Part shown: piece after piece, positions 10,747 through 19,258 of the stretch
Numbering within the stretch: position 1 is the stretch's first letter
Layout of the letters: each line of letters begins with the position of its first letter
DNA from: an uncultured Kiloniellaceae bacterium
GTDB taxonomy: Bacteria; Pseudomonadota; Alphaproteobacteria; Kiloniellales; Kiloniellaceae
Direction: 5' to 3'
Length of the DNA stretch: 64,000 nt
NCBI GenBank assembly: GCA_947500035.1
Contig: CANMQP010000010.1
Location: forward strand, 62,001-126,000
Made by a program: the position numbers and the translations under genes
Notes under the pieces: generated by a model
What the model was told of the DNA's origin: nothing
Seen by the model: the letters and a program-made list of their open reading frames with translations, nothing else
Database searches by the model: none

Positions 10747-11177
10747 TGCGGTACCCCCGTGCGCATCAGTGGCACAGTGCGCTTGCCGCCGGTGTTGCCG
10801 CTGCCGCCCTCGTTCGAGGACTCAGGCGCGTTGCGCAAAATTTCTTCGATGATGTCCTCGAGACCGTCGCTGTCCTGGCTATCGATCGCCTGGGATTCGC
10901 GCAGCGGCAAATCGCCCATATGCACAACCTGTTCTGCAAGAAGCGGTGCGAAGTCGAGATAGCGCTCCGACAGATCCGCCAGGTGCGAAGGCTGGTTCAG
11001 AAAGCTCCATTCCGCCTCGAGCACGCGGATCGCCTCGCTGTCCTGTTGCATTTCGGCGCGGGCGATCCCCAGCTCGGTCTCAAGTTCCTGCACCTTGTAC
11101 TTGATATGAAAGGCAAACCAGATCGACAGAGCGCAGGCTGCCAGCCAGGCACAGAGGGCTAGCTTGTTCATGCTCAT
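10743..11177 (-). CDS. ftsL: Cell division protein FtsL
   Basis: FtsL is a small bitopic divisome protein that activates FtsW-FtsI. The 144-residue product has a short cytoplasmic N-terminus, one membrane helix at about 6-24, and a predicted coiled coil (about 28-60) that is rich in Glu, Gln and Leu. The segment [18 protein letters not shown] resembles the conserved L-x-P-x-R-L-x-xLA region of the family. The C-terminal tail is polar and Gly/Ser rich. Position between rsmH and ftsI and ATGA overlaps at both ends support the call. Met3 is an alternative start. Confidence 0.92.
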   Translation of the reverse strand: MSMNKLALCAWLAACALSIWFAFHIKYKVQELETELGIARAEMQQDSEAIRVLEAEWSFLNQPSHLADLSERYLDFAPLLAEQVVHMGDLPLRESQAIDSQDSDGLEDIIEEILRNAPESSNEGGSGNTGGKRTVPLMRTGVPQ

Positions 11178-12196
11178 GCGGCTTCCTCCACCCAGGGGGC
11201 CGCGGAGGTACGCCGAGCGGCGCGCAGCCGGGCCGAACGGGAGCGGGGGTTCACGGCGGTTTCGTCGTCCGCCGGACCCTTTGCGCCCTTAAACAACAAC
11301 TCAAAGGTCGCTGCCGGGGAGCGATCGTCGTTATTGGCGGGCAGGTGCCGCGAGCCGCGTGGCGCAGCGCCGCAGCGTTCAACCAGGAACCGCTTCACGG
11401 CGCGATCCTCCAATGAGTGGAATGAGACCACCACAAGGCGTCCGCCGGGGGCCAGCAAGCGCTCTGCCGCGCGCAAACCGCGATGCAGCTCGCCCAGTTC
11501 GTCGTTGACGTAAATCCGCAGGCCCTGGAAGGTGCGGGTTGCCGGGTCGATGCTGTCGTCGCGCTTCTTGCCACTGGCGGGGCGAACCACTTTGCGCACG
11601 ATGTCAGCCAACTGGCCGGTCCGCTCGATGCGGCTTTCGCGCCGCGCGTTCACAATCGCGCGGGCCACCTGACGGGCCCGGCGTTCCTCGCCGAGGTGGA
11701 AGATAATGTCTGCCAGTTCGCCCTCGGACAGGCTGTTGATGACGTCCGCGGCGCTTGGGCGTTCGCTGTCTTCCGAACCCTCCATGCGCATGTCCAATTC
11801 GGCGTCGTAGCGAAAGGAGAAGCCGCGTTCCGCCTGATCGAGTTGCATGGAGGACACGCCGAGATCCAAGACCACACCATCGACCTGATTGATGCCTTCC
11901 TGTTGCAAGAGGCTGTCCATATCGCCGAAGCAACCTTCAAGAATCAGAAGTCTGCCGTCGAAACGCGCGACCAGCTCCTGACCTGCCTTGATCGCCGTGA
12001 CATCCCGGTCGATGGCAACGACGCGGCAGTCCGCGCTTTCCAGAATCGCGCTGCTGTAACCACCGGCGCCGAAGGTGCCGTCCGTGTAGGTTTCGCCATC
12101 GCGGGGCGCGAGCGCAGCCAGAACCTCACGCAGCATGACCGAGATGTGCGGTGCGTCCGGCTTGGCCGAGAATGTTTTTGAACGTGGCTCCGTCAC
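11174..12196 (-). CDS. rsmH: 16S rRNA (cytosine(1402)-N(4))-methyltransferase RsmH
   Basis: RsmH (MraW) methylates N4 of C1402 in the ribosomal P site, using S-adenosylmethionine. The 340-residue product shows [13 protein letters not shown] at the N-terminus, the SAM-binding loop [14 protein letters not shown], the motif [22 protein letters not shown], and the C-terminal segment [15 protein letters not shown]. These are all diagnostic. It sits second in the dcw operon and overlaps both mraZ and ftsL by four bases. Confidence 0.97.
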   Translation of the reverse strand: MTEPRSKTFSAKPDAPHISVMLREVLAALAPRDGETYTDGTFGAGGYSSAILESADCRVVAIDRDVTAIKAGQELVARFDGRLLILEGCFGDMDSLLQQEGINQVDGVVLDLGVSSMQLDQAERGFSFRYDAELDMRMEGSEDSERPSAADVINSLSEGELADIIFHLGEERRARQVARAIVNARRESRIERTGQLADIVRKVVRPASGKKRDDSIDPATRTFQGLRIYVNDELGELHRGLRAAERLLAPGGRLVVVSFHSLEDRAVKRFLVERCGAAPRGSRHLPANNDDRSPAATFELLFKGAKGPADDETAVNPRSRSARLRAARRTSAAPWVEEAA

Positions 12197-12657
12197 TTTG
12201 CGGCGCCTCCGTTGTCACCCATGGAAACGGTCAGGTTCTGCTGCCGCGCCCGCTCACGGGCCTGCGCTTTTTGCTCTTCAAGAGCGGCCGGCTGCCAGAT
12301 CTGAAACTGCCGGCCCTTACCGACAAAGGCGGCGCGTTCCGTGATGCCGGCATGCTCGATCAAGGGCGCGGGCAGAATGATCCGGCCTTCGCTGTCAAAA
12401 GGCAGCTGCAGCGAATCAGCGAAGATCATGGTTGCCAGATCGTCTTGGGTTTCCGAGAAAAAATCGTAGCTCGAAACCTGGTCGTTTAATTTTTCAATGA
12501 AATCCATGCCGCAGGCTTCGATGGCGTCCGCGCGGTATGAGCGAAAGGCAACGATGCCATTATAGGACTGGGACGCGAGCGCCTGGCGGAACGTCGCAGG
12601 AACGGAAACACGCCCCTTGCGATCCACCTTGTTCTCGAAGGTGCCGATGAACACCAC
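12193..12657 (-). CDS. mraZ: Transcriptional regulator MraZ
   Basis: MraZ is a DNA-binding protein that in E. coli represses its own dcw promoter by binding TGGGN direct repeats. The 154-residue product contains two copies of the family's core, seen as [16 protein letters not shown] near residue 8 and [12 protein letters not shown] near residue 90. It is the first gene of the operon and overlaps rsmH by four bases. Periodic TGGG repeats lie about 100-140 bases upstream of its start, so autoregulation is likely. Confidence 0.96.
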   Translation of the reverse strand: MVFIGTFENKVDRKGRVSVPATFRQALASQSYNGIVAFRSYRADAIEACGMDFIEKLNDQVSSYDFFSETQDDLATMIFADSLQLPFDSEGRIILPAPLIEHAGITERAAFVGKGRQFQIWQPAALEEQKAQARERARQQNLTVSMGDNGGAAK

Positions 12658-13245
12658 GACCCGTTACTCCTGCGGCAAATGCCGCTCCATTCACAAACCC
12701 AGCTCCGGACATCCGGACCCCATTTTTGGACGCACGAAGTGCCCTAAGTGCCCATTGGGACAGTTTGGGATATCATGGGTTCTTATGGGTGTCAATGGTA
12801 CGCAAGTAAAACTATGCGCATTAATAAAGGGTTAACAGTCGTTTTTACGCCTATGGCAGTATCGTTTTTCCTCCTTAAACTTGTCTTCACTTACCGGGTG
12901 ACAGAAGTTTGTACTAAGAATGTGGATTAATTGTGTTCACTTTATGTTCTGACCATCCGATTTGCCAATACAAAAGCAGTCTTCGGACAATTCTCAGAAC
13001 AACACCAAAGCCCGGATTTGCTCGCCACCGAAGCAAAAGAACAGGGCTCTTTTTGACCCTTGGTGTCTGTCCTTGAGTCTGATTCACCTTGTGCCGCAAT
13101 TCAACGAAAAACGATCAGACTCTCTTTATCCGGTATCTCGTGATTCAGGGCCACAGACACCGGAAACGTCGGTTATCTCTATGATATAGGGCGTATTTTA
13201 GGGTTTTCACCGTTGTGGTGAAATTTCAGAAAAAGTAAGAAATTA
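12658..13245. other. Intergenic region between mraZ and rnpB
   Basis: This 588-base stretch has no convincing gene. It holds the mraZ 5' leader, the TGGG repeat operator at 12756-12799, and an AT-rich segment around 12820-12960. A 7-base-pair hairpin (TTTCACC / GGTGAAA, 13205-13223) lies just past the rnpB 3' end. The hairpin lacks a clear T-run on either strand, so I do not call it a terminator. Short open frames here show no family resemblance. Confidence 0.6.
12756..12799 (-). promoter_or_regulatory. Candidate mraZ promoter overlain by MraZ-type operator repeats
   Basis: On the plus strand TGGG begins at 12756, 12766, 12776 and 12786, and a partial TGG at 12796, a strict 10-base period with 5-6 base spacers. 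Read on the minus strand, a sigma-70-like promoter TTGACA (12795-12790), 17-base spacer, TATCCC (12772-12767) lies within the same repeats. E. coli MraZ is known to bind TGGGN repeats with 5-base spacers near its promoter. The placement over the promoter fits repression. The minus 10 hexamer is weak (3 of 6). Confidence 0.7.
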
Positions 13246-13723
13246 GGTGTCAGACGATCTGTAAGCCGGGTTCTGTCCCCCGCGTTTCCGCGGATGGATG
13301 GCCATTCATCTGGGACGCCCGTTGCCGGGCGCCTCACGCAACTTACCCGGACGGCGACGCGAAAATCCGCCTGATTCCTGCCGGACAAGCCGACAGAAAC
13401 CTACCGTCCCTACTTAGTTTTGCTCCCGGTGGGGTTTACCTTGCCGCCCACGTCGCCGTGCGCGCGGTGCGCTCTTACCGCACCCTTTCATCCTGGCCTG
13501 CAGGCCCGTCCCATGAAATCCCATGGGGGTGTCCCATGAAATCCCATACGCGGTCGGACCCCGGCAGGTGGTTTGCTTTCTGTGGCACTTTCCCTGGGGT
13601 CGCCCCCGCCGGGCGTTACCCGGCACCGTATTTCCGTGGAGCCCGGACTTTCCTCCCGCCTGGCAGCTTTGCGAACCAAGTTCGCTGCTTGCCAAGGGGC
13701 GGCCATCCGACCGTCTGACACCC
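13246..13723 (-). ncRNA. rnpB: RNase P RNA, bacterial type A
   Basis: This is the catalytic RNA of RNase P, which trims the 5' leaders of tRNA precursors. On the minus strand the ends pair as helix P1 (5' GTGTCAGACGGTC with GATCGTCTGACAC 3'). The conserved 5' core GGCGGGAGGAAAGTCCGGGC and the conserved 3' region with ACAGAACCCGGCTTACAG are both present. The length of about 478 nt is somewhat long. Part of the excess is an extended arm containing a directly repeated 17-mer at 13508-13524 and 13531-13547. Ends are estimated from P1 pairing. Confidence 0.95.
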
Positions 13724-13727
13724 TTCA

Positions 13728-13756
13728 GAATTAGGCGTATTCGTGTCCTGCGTCAA
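13728..13756 (-). promoter_or_regulatory. rnpB promoter
   Basis: On the minus strand TTGACG (13756-13751) and TAATTC (13733-13728) are separated by exactly 17 bases. This places the transcription start near 13721-13722, at the predicted first base of helix P1 of RNase P RNA. The match of promoter geometry to the RNA 5' end supports both calls. Confidence 0.8.
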
Positions 13757-13792
13757 TGCTTTCGCGGCGTCACATTGCCTGCGGCAGAGGCT

Positions 13793-14509
13793 TCAGGCGG
13801 TCTCGGCCAGGTGTCTCAAGGTGGCGCAAGTGGCCGGGTCGGGTTCGCCGGAGAGGTGGTCTGGCCGGAAATGCCGCTGAAAGGCCCGGATGACCGCACG
13901 TGTGTCGTCGTTCAGGACGCCGTCCCGGGAGACCTGATAGCCGTAGTCATGGAGCAGGGACTGCATCTGAGCGATATCGCATTCGGCATCGGCTTGCGTC
14001 GCTGTGGTTCCGAGATCTGGCCAAACGCCGATACCCTCGGCGGCAAGGCGCTGCCAGTCGAAGAGTTCGCCAGGGTCCTCCTTGCGCAGCGGCGCAACAT
14101 CGGAGTGTCCGAGTACCCGGCGTGCCGGGATTGCCTGGCGCTGAAGTATATCCTTCGAGAGCGCGATCAGAGAGACCATTTGGGCTTCGGGAAAGGGACG
14201 GTAGCCGAACTCGTGGCCCGGGTTGACCAGTTCGATCCCGATCGAGCGGGCGTTGATATTGCTCTCGCCCGCCCAGGATGCGACCCCGGCGTGCCAGGCT
14301 CTCTGCTCTTCGGCGACCAGCCGGTAGATGACACCGTCTTCATCAATGCAGTAGTGGGCGCTGACCCGTCCTGGTTCTGCGTTGGGATCGCAAAGTCGTT
14401 TGAGCGCTTCTTCACCGCTACGCATTCCCGTGTAGTGCATCAACAGAATGTCGATTGCCTGGCCGCCGCGGGTGTCATGGTTTGGCGAAGGCCGTTCGAC
14501 GATACGCAT
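13793..14509 (-). CDS. N-acetylmuramoyl-L-alanine amidase (AmpD/AmiD type) with peptidoglycan-binding domain
   Basis: This predicted zinc amidase cleaves the MurNAc-L-Ala bond in peptidoglycan or its fragments. The 238-residue product begins with an Amidase_2 domain: the zinc histidines are in LLMHYTG and in LGHSDVAPLRKEDPG, and RAWHAG and RSIGIELVN are family segments. Residues about 175-235 form a peptidoglycan_binding_1 domain (MQSLLHDYGY, VLNDDTRAVIRAFQRHF). No signal peptide is visible, so it may act in the cytoplasm on recycled muropeptides, although the binding domain suggests murein contact. Confidence 0.88.
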   Translation of the reverse strand: MRIVERPSPNHDTRGGQAIDILLMHYTGMRSGEEALKRLCDPNAEPGRVSAHYCIDEDGVIYRLVAEEQRAWHAGVASWAGESNINARSIGIELVNPGHEFGYRPFPEAQMVSLIALSKDILQRQAIPARRVLGHSDVAPLRKEDPGELFDWQRLAAEGIGVWPDLGTTATQADAECDIAQMQSLLHDYGYQVSRDGVLNDDTRAVIRAFQRHFRPDHLSGEPDPATCATLRHLAETA

Positions 14510-14545
14510 AAACTGGATCTCGCTGCTGCTGTCGTGGTGCGGCGT

Positions 14546-15433
14546 CTACAGACGCTCGGCGCCGGGCGATGCCGTCTTCGGGCGCCGCAGTACGATGATG
14601 GCAACCCCCACCACCGTCAAGCAGCCGCCCGCGATGAGATAGGGTGTCAGGGCTTCGCCCAGAAAAAAGACGCCCGCAAAGACACCAATGACCGGCACCA
14701 ACAGGGTAAAGGGCATGGCCTGATTAAAGCTGTAGCGCCGCAGGAGCCAATACCAGCAGCCATAGCCGAAAACCACCACCATGATGCTCTGGTAGAGGAC
14801 CGCAAAGATGGCCGGCCAGGGGATCTGTCTGACGATTTCGATCTGGTTGCCTTCGAAGACCAGTGAGGCGGCCAGCAGCATTGGCGTCGCGAAGACAGCC
14901 ATCCAGGCGTTGAGGGCAAAGCCGTCGACGCCCTGCAGGAACTTGATCTGAACATTCGCAACGGACCAGGTGCAGGCGGCCGCGATCACCATGAAAAGTG
15001 AGAGATACTGGCCATCGAGCCTGGGCTCACCGGCAATGAGGGCGACGCCGACGAAGGCAATGGCCATGCCCAGCGCGCGGCGCCAGCCGAGCTTGTCCTT
15101 GAAAAAGATGGCCGCCAGCAGTGCTGCAAAGGGAACCTGAAGCTGGATCGCAATTGCCGCCGTGGCGGCATCGAGATCCTTCAACCCGTTGAACATCAGG
15201 GAGAAGTGCAGGAGCCCCAGGGTAAAGGCAATGGCGATGACCTGCCGCCAGCGCCCCTTTGGCGGCTTGACGAATGGAATCAGCACAATGGCGACCAAAG
15301 CAAAGCGCAGGGCCATGAAAAGCAGGGGCGGTAAATGGGTCAGGCCGATCTTCGCGACCGCGAAATTCAAACCCCAGACCAGAGCCACCGCCAGGAAGAT
15401 GGCCAGATGCAGAGGCGAGATACTTCCCGGCAT
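14546..15433 (-). CDS. EamA-family (drug/metabolite superfamily) transporter
   Basis: This is a 295-residue inner-membrane protein with about ten hydrophobic helices arranged as two EamA repeats. The first repeat begins LHLAIFLAVALVWGLNFAVAKIGL and includes PPLLFMALRFALVAIVL, a typical EamA N-terminal pair; the second repeat starts near residue 145. Family members export amino acids, metabolites or drugs; the substrate cannot be read from sequence. The start codon overlaps the stop of the upstream uup-like gene by one base (TAATG), so the two are probably co-translated. Confidence 0.85.
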   Translation of the reverse strand: MPGSISPLHLAIFLAVALVWGLNFAVAKIGLTHLPPLLFMALRFALVAIVLIPFVKPPKGRWRQVIAIAFTLGLLHFSLMFNGLKDLDAATAAIAIQLQVPFAALLAAIFFKDKLGWRRALGMAIAFVGVALIAGEPRLDGQYLSLFMVIAAACTWSVANVQIKFLQGVDGFALNAWMAVFATPMLLAASLVFEGNQIEIVRQIPWPAIFAVLYQSIMVVVFGYGCWYWLLRRYSFNQAMPFTLLVPVIGVFAGVFFLGEALTPYLIAGGCLTVVGVAIIVLRRPKTASPGAERL

Positions 15434-17292
15434 TAACGCGGCGCACGCTCCGCTGACAGAGCCTCGCGCTGCTCTTCCAGCTCCAGCCAGCGTTCCTCGG
15501 CGGTGCTGAGTTCATTTCTCGCGGTTTCGAGTTCCGCGGCGAGGCTGGAAACTCTCTTTGGGTCGCCCTCATAGAGTTTCGGGTCTGCGAGTGAGGTCTC
15601 CAGCTCCGCCATCCGCGCCGAAATCTCTTCCATTCTCTGCGGCAGGCCATCGAGCTCCCGCTGATCCTTATAACTGAGTTTACGCGAAGCGCTCTTGGTA
15701 CCCGCCGGTTTGGCTTGGCGCTGGGGCTGGAGGCTACGCCCGTTATCGACCGCACTTTTACTGACTTTCGCCGTGCGCCGGGCGAGATAGTCGCTGTAGC
15801 CGCCGACGTATTCCTGAACTTCGCCATCGCCCTCGACAGCAATGATCGAGGTGACGAGGCGATCGAGAAAGTCGCGGTCATGGCTGACCAGCAACAGTGT
15901 GCCCTTGTAGTTGTCGAGGACATCGAGCAGCAGATCCAGCGTTTCCATATCCAGGTCGTTGGTCGGCTCGTCCAAGACAATCAGGTTGCTGGGATTGGCA
16001 AAAAGGCGAGACAGAAGCAGCCGGTTTTTTTCACCGCCCGAGAGCGTGCGCACCGGCTGGCGGGCCTGACCGTCGTCGAAGAGAAAGTCGCGCAGATAGG
16101 CGACCACATGGCGTTGAACGCCCTGTACCATGATCGAGTCGCCACCGTCCGGCGCCAGGCTGCGCCAGAGCGTGGTGTCCGGATCGAGAGACTCACGCCG
16201 CTGGTCGAAGTAAACCGGCTTCAGGTTGGTGCCGAGTTTGACCGACCCGCTGTCCGGCTCCAGCTTGCCGATCAGCATCTTGACCAGGGTTGATTTACCG
16301 GCACCGTTGGGCCCGAGGATGCCGATCCGCTCCCCGCGTTTGATCCGGGTGGAAAAGTTCTCGATGATCTTTGTCTCGCCGCCGGTGCCATCTGCGTAGG
16401 ATTTGGAAATCTCCTTCGCTTCGATGACCAGATCGCCTCCGCCCTGGGCCGTGTCGACCGCCAATTTCGCCGTGCCGGGAGCGCTCAGCCAGTCCCGGCG
16501 TTTCGCCCGCAGGTCCTGCAGGCGCGCCAGGCGCCCCTCATTGCGCTTGCGCCGGGCCGTGACGCCGCGCAGCAGCCATTTCTCCTCGCGGTGGATCTGC
16601 CGGTCCAAGCGATGTTGTTCCTGGGCCTCGCGGTCCAGCAGTTCCTGTGACCAGTCCTCGAAGTGTGCGAAGCTTTTGTCCAGGCGCTGAACCCGGCCGC
16701 GATCAAGCCAAAGCGTGTTGCGTGTCAGGTTGTTGAGGAAAGTCCGGTCATGACTGATCACCAACAGGGCGCCCTTGAAACGGGCCAGCTCATCTTCGAT
16801 CCATTCGATGGTGGGCAGATCCAGATGGTTGGTCGGCTCGTCGAGCAGCAACACGTCAGGTTCGATAATCAGGGCGCGGGCGAGGGCGCAGCGACGTCCC
16901 TCACCGCCTGAGAGTTCCGACAGCTGACGATCACCACCCAGGTTGAGTCTGGCCAGGATGGCGTCGACTTGATGCCGGGTTGTCGGGTCTTGGGCATGAT
17001 CCGCGCCAAGACCGGCTGCAACATGATCGGCGACCGTTCCGCCGGGTTCGAAATGCGGGTCCTGTGGCAGGTAGGCAACGGTGACGCCCGGCTGGACGAA
17101 GCGGCTGCCGCCGTCCAGCTCCTGAACTCCGGCGAGTACTCGCAGAAGAGTCGATTTCCCGCTGCCGTTACGTCCGACCAGACAGGCCCGGTCCCCGCGA
17201 GACAGTCCCATGGAGAGGCTGTCGAACAAGGGGCGCGGGCCGAAAGCGACCTTGGCCTCGTGAAGCGCAAGAAGAGGGACGGGGGGAGCCAT
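15433..17292 (-). CDS. uup: ABC-F family ATPase, Uup-like
   Basis: ABC-F proteins carry two ATPase domains and no membrane domain and act on ribosomes or DNA. In the 619-residue product the first Walker A is GRNGSGKST with signature LSGGEGRRCALARAL and Walker B LLLDEPTNHLDL; the second is GPNGAGKSTLVK with LSGGEKNRLLLSRLF and VLDEPTNDLDMETL. The inter-domain linker contains KWLLRGVTARRKRNEGRLARL, typical of Uup. A charged C-terminal coiled coil (about 540-615) also fits Uup, which binds DNA and affects transposon excision and ribosome assembly. The next gene, an EamA transporter, overlaps it by one base. Confidence 0.87.
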   Translation of the reverse strand: MAPPVPLLALHEAKVAFGPRPLFDSLSMGLSRGDRACLVGRNGSGKSTLLRVLAGVQELDGGSRFVQPGVTVAYLPQDPHFEPGGTVADHVAAGLGADHAQDPTTRHQVDAILARLNLGGDRQLSELSGGEGRRCALARALIIEPDVLLLDEPTNHLDLPTIEWIEDELARFKGALLVISHDRTFLNNLTRNTLWLDRGRVQRLDKSFAHFEDWSQELLDREAQEQHRLDRQIHREEKWLLRGVTARRKRNEGRLARLQDLRAKRRDWLSAPGTAKLAVDTAQGGGDLVIEAKEISKSYADGTGGETKIIENFSTRIKRGERIGILGPNGAGKSTLVKMLIGKLEPDSGSVKLGTNLKPVYFDQRRESLDPDTTLWRSLAPDGGDSIMVQGVQRHVVAYLRDFLFDDGQARQPVRTLSGGEKNRLLLSRLFANPSNLIVLDEPTNDLDMETLDLLLDVLDNYKGTLLLVSHDRDFLDRLVTSIIAVEGDGEVQEYVGGYSDYLARRTAKVSKSAVDNGRSLQPQRQAKPAGTKSASRKLSYKDQRELDGLPQRMEEISARMAELETSLADPKLYEGDPKRVSSLAAELETARNELSTAEERWLELEEQREALSAERAPR

Positions 17293-17313
17293 AGACTTTG
17301 ATCCGGACTGTCG

Positions 17314-18048
17314 TCAGCTGATTTCGCGCAGCTTGCGGATCTGGTCGTAGGCCGCATTGATATTGGCGAGTTTTTCATTTGCCAGATCAACGAATTCCTG
17401 AGGCATACCCTGAGCCATCAGGCGGTCCGGGTGGTTTTCGAGAACCAGTTTTCGATGAGCGGACTTGATCTCGTCGTTGCTGCTGTCGCGCGAAACGCCG
17501 AGCAGTTGAAAGGGGTCGAAGTTGGAAGGGCTGACGTTTTCGCCGTAAATCCGCTCCCACTGGCTTTCCGAAAAACCGAAGATCTCGGAGACGTTCGCCA
17601 GAAACTGCAGCTCGTCCTCTGTCACCTTGCCGTCGGCGCGCGCAATATGGAAAAGGCCGCGCACCAGCTCTTCCAGAACCGCGGGATTATTTTTGAACAT
17701 GCGGGCTATCTGTTTCGCGTAGGGCTCAAAACCCTGGGAGTCCTTTCGGGCCTGGTCGAAGAGCCGCCCGACGTTTTTGACCTCGTCGGGTGGAATGCGA
17801 AACATCTGCTTGAAAGCGGTGACTTCGTCGCGGGTGACGACACCATCGGCTTTGGCCATTTTCGCGCCGAGGACGATAACGCCGATGGTAAAAGCGATCT
17901 GTTTGGTCGCGTCACCGGCGTTCTCGTCTGCCGGTGCTTCGCGCAGCTTGTCGACGGCATGACCCGCAACGGCGCCGATCAGTGCACCGAGGGGGCCGCC
18001 GAGCGCCAGGCCGGCGGCACCGCCAAGAATTTTGCCCCAAATGCTCAT
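17314..18048 (-). CDS. TerB-like and DnaJ-domain protein (DjlA-like)
   Basis: The 244-residue product has an N-terminal Gly/Ala-rich hydrophobic segment (about 5-30), a TerB-like helical domain (about 45-165) and a C-terminal J domain containing HPD at 206-208. This domain order is that of DjlA-type membrane-linked co-chaperones, which stimulate DnaK. I chose the start MSIWGKILGGAAGLALGGPLG because the 19 residues of the longer frame are highly charged and precede the family N-terminus. It lies 21 bases upstream of uup in the same direction. Three 19-base tandem repeats lie about 90 bases before its start. Confidence 0.85.
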   Translation of the reverse strand: MSIWGKILGGAAGLALGGPLGALIGAVAGHAVDKLREAPADENAGDATKQIAFTIGVIVLGAKMAKADGVVTRDEVTAFKQMFRIPPDEVKNVGRLFDQARKDSQGFEPYAKQIARMFKNNPAVLEELVRGLFHIARADGKVTEDELQFLANVSEIFGFSESQWERIYGENVSPSNFDPFQLLGVSRDSSNDEIKSAHRKLVLENHPDRLMAQGMPQEFVDLANEKLANINAAYDQIRKLREIS

Positions 18049-18134
18049 CTCGGTGTCTTCCGGTCCGTCTCTTTCATCTCTCGCGTATCTTGGCTCTTGC
18101 GCCAAGTCATCTGGCGGGTGCGGTAGCTCTAACC

Positions 18135-18191
18135 AACCAAGGCCGTTTTAACGAACCAAGGCCGTTTTAACGAACCAAGGCCGTTTTAACG
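18135..18191. repeat. Three perfect 19-base tandem repeats
   Basis: The unit AACCAAGGCCGTTTTAACG is repeated three times without mismatch at 18135-18153, 18154-18172 and 18173-18191. Each unit contains the small palindrome CGTT-TT-AACG. The array lies between the DUF3750 gene and the DjlA-like gene, 87 bases upstream of the latter's start. It could be a regulator-binding array or simply slippage expansion. Confidence 0.9.
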
Positions 18192-18315
18192 AAGTGCCGC
18201 CCGTAATCAAGTGCAGCTCGACACTCTCGTCTGGCGCTCTATTTCATGTGTAGAAAATCTGGGCAAGCTCGTCGTGAAGGCATTCTATCCGCGCTGGATG
18301 CCCTGGGCAAAGAGA

Positions 18316-19110
18316 TTACTGAAGCCGTCTTTGAGGCTTGTCGATCCCGCCGATACGTCCGATTCCCGGTAGCTTGATGGCCAGATCCAGCGGATCTACG
18401 CCAAAAGCCAGTCCGAGGACGGAGACTTCCAGCCCTTCTTCAAGACCGGCCATGACCCCCAACAGGCCCAGGGCTGAGAGCTGTACGCCGGTCCCGCTGG
18501 GGCTCATTGCGGCCAAAGTGGTGGCGCCGAGATAGTCTTTGCCCACGGCTGTCGGGGGCAGTTCCAGCCTCAGTTCCGGGACGGCGCGCCCAATTGTCGC
18601 GGTGAAGGTGTTGGAATTCGGCCCCGGCCAGGTCTTGTAGTCATTTGCATGGGGGTAGCTCTGGATAGCCTGCTCTATTTTGTCGATGACCGCCTCTACC
18701 TTCGGGCCGCGCAGGTCCACATAGACCTCCGGCGTCGAGCCGAACCAGCGCCGGTCCGGAGCTCCGTCACGGCGAACCAGGGGAGAGCGCCCGCCCCAAA
18801 AACGCCAGCCAATCACTTCATAGGTCGAAAACTCAGCTGCGTTCTCTCGTTTCACCGAAATCCAGGTGTGGACGGCAAAAGCACCCCGCCAGCCAAACGC
18901 GCGTGCTCCGTAGACCTGAACCACCGGTTCCCGAACGACCGCCGGGTCCGGCGCCAGCCCCGTGCTCGCGCGGCTTGCCTCGGACCAGCTGCGTGAAACA
19001 TTGACCTGTCCGGTGACGGCAGCCATCAGCGGACCCGCCAAAAGCAGGATAACCGCGAGCCCCAAATTTCGGAGGATACGGGCGACACTCTTAAAAACAC
19101 TCCGTTTCAT
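18316..19110 (-). CDS. DUF3750 domain-containing protein
   Basis: The 264-residue product has an N-terminal hydrophobic helix (about 12-32) that is a signal anchor or signal peptide ending near LMAAVTG. Characteristic segments are HTWISVKRENAAEFSTYEVIG, WPGPNSNTFTATIG and LGLAFGVDPLDLAIKLPG. I recognise these as the DUF3750 family, whose function is unknown. The Asn-Ser-Asn-Thr-Phe segment resembles papain-like NlpC-related folds, but I see no clear catalytic triad. The gene is divergent from the 5-oxoprolinase gene, with about 150 bases between the starts. Confidence 0.8.
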   Translation of the reverse strand: MKRSVFKSVARILRNLGLAVILLLAGPLMAAVTGQVNVSRSWSEASRASTGLAPDPAVVREPVVQVYGARAFGWRGAFAVHTWISVKRENAAEFSTYEVIGWRFWGGRSPLVRRDGAPDRRWFGSTPEVYVDLRGPKVEAVIDKIEQAIQSYPHANDYKTWPGPNSNTFTATIGRAVPELRLELPPTAVGKDYLGATTLAAMSPSGTGVQLSALGLLGVMAGLEEGLEVSVLGLAFGVDPLDLAIKLPGIGRIGGIDKPQRRLQ

Positions 19111-19193
19111 CGCAAAACGCTGCCATGCATCTGTGACCTAATAAAGGCAACTTAAAGTGAAGTGTCGAGTTTTCCATTCGAAACAACATTGTA

Positions 19194-19223
19194 TTGACAT
19201 TTTATTGATAAACTATCTATAAA
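19194..19223 (+). promoter_or_regulatory. Promoter of the 5-oxoprolinase gene with overlapping palindrome
   Basis: TTGACA (19194-19199) and TATAAA (19218-19223) are separated by 18 bases, a near-consensus sigma-70 promoter. A 23-base palindrome at 19201-19223 (arms TTTATTGATA and TATCTATAAA, 9 of 10 paired, 3-base centre) overlaps the spacer and minus 10. The MarR-family regulator encoded directly downstream of the operon is a natural candidate to bind it. Regulation is inferred; the sequence elements are seen. Confidence 0.75.
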
Positions 19224-19258
19224 ATGTGTATTATTCCAACAAAGCGAAAGCGACGGAC

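Noticed and set aside
13205-13223. Terminator for rnpB
   Set aside because: A 7-bp hairpin is present but no T-run follows on the minus strand; it may be only a stem.
13414-13721. Short open frames inside the RNase P gene
   Set aside because: The sequence and pairing of RNase P RNA explain the region; the frames have no ribosome sites or family match.
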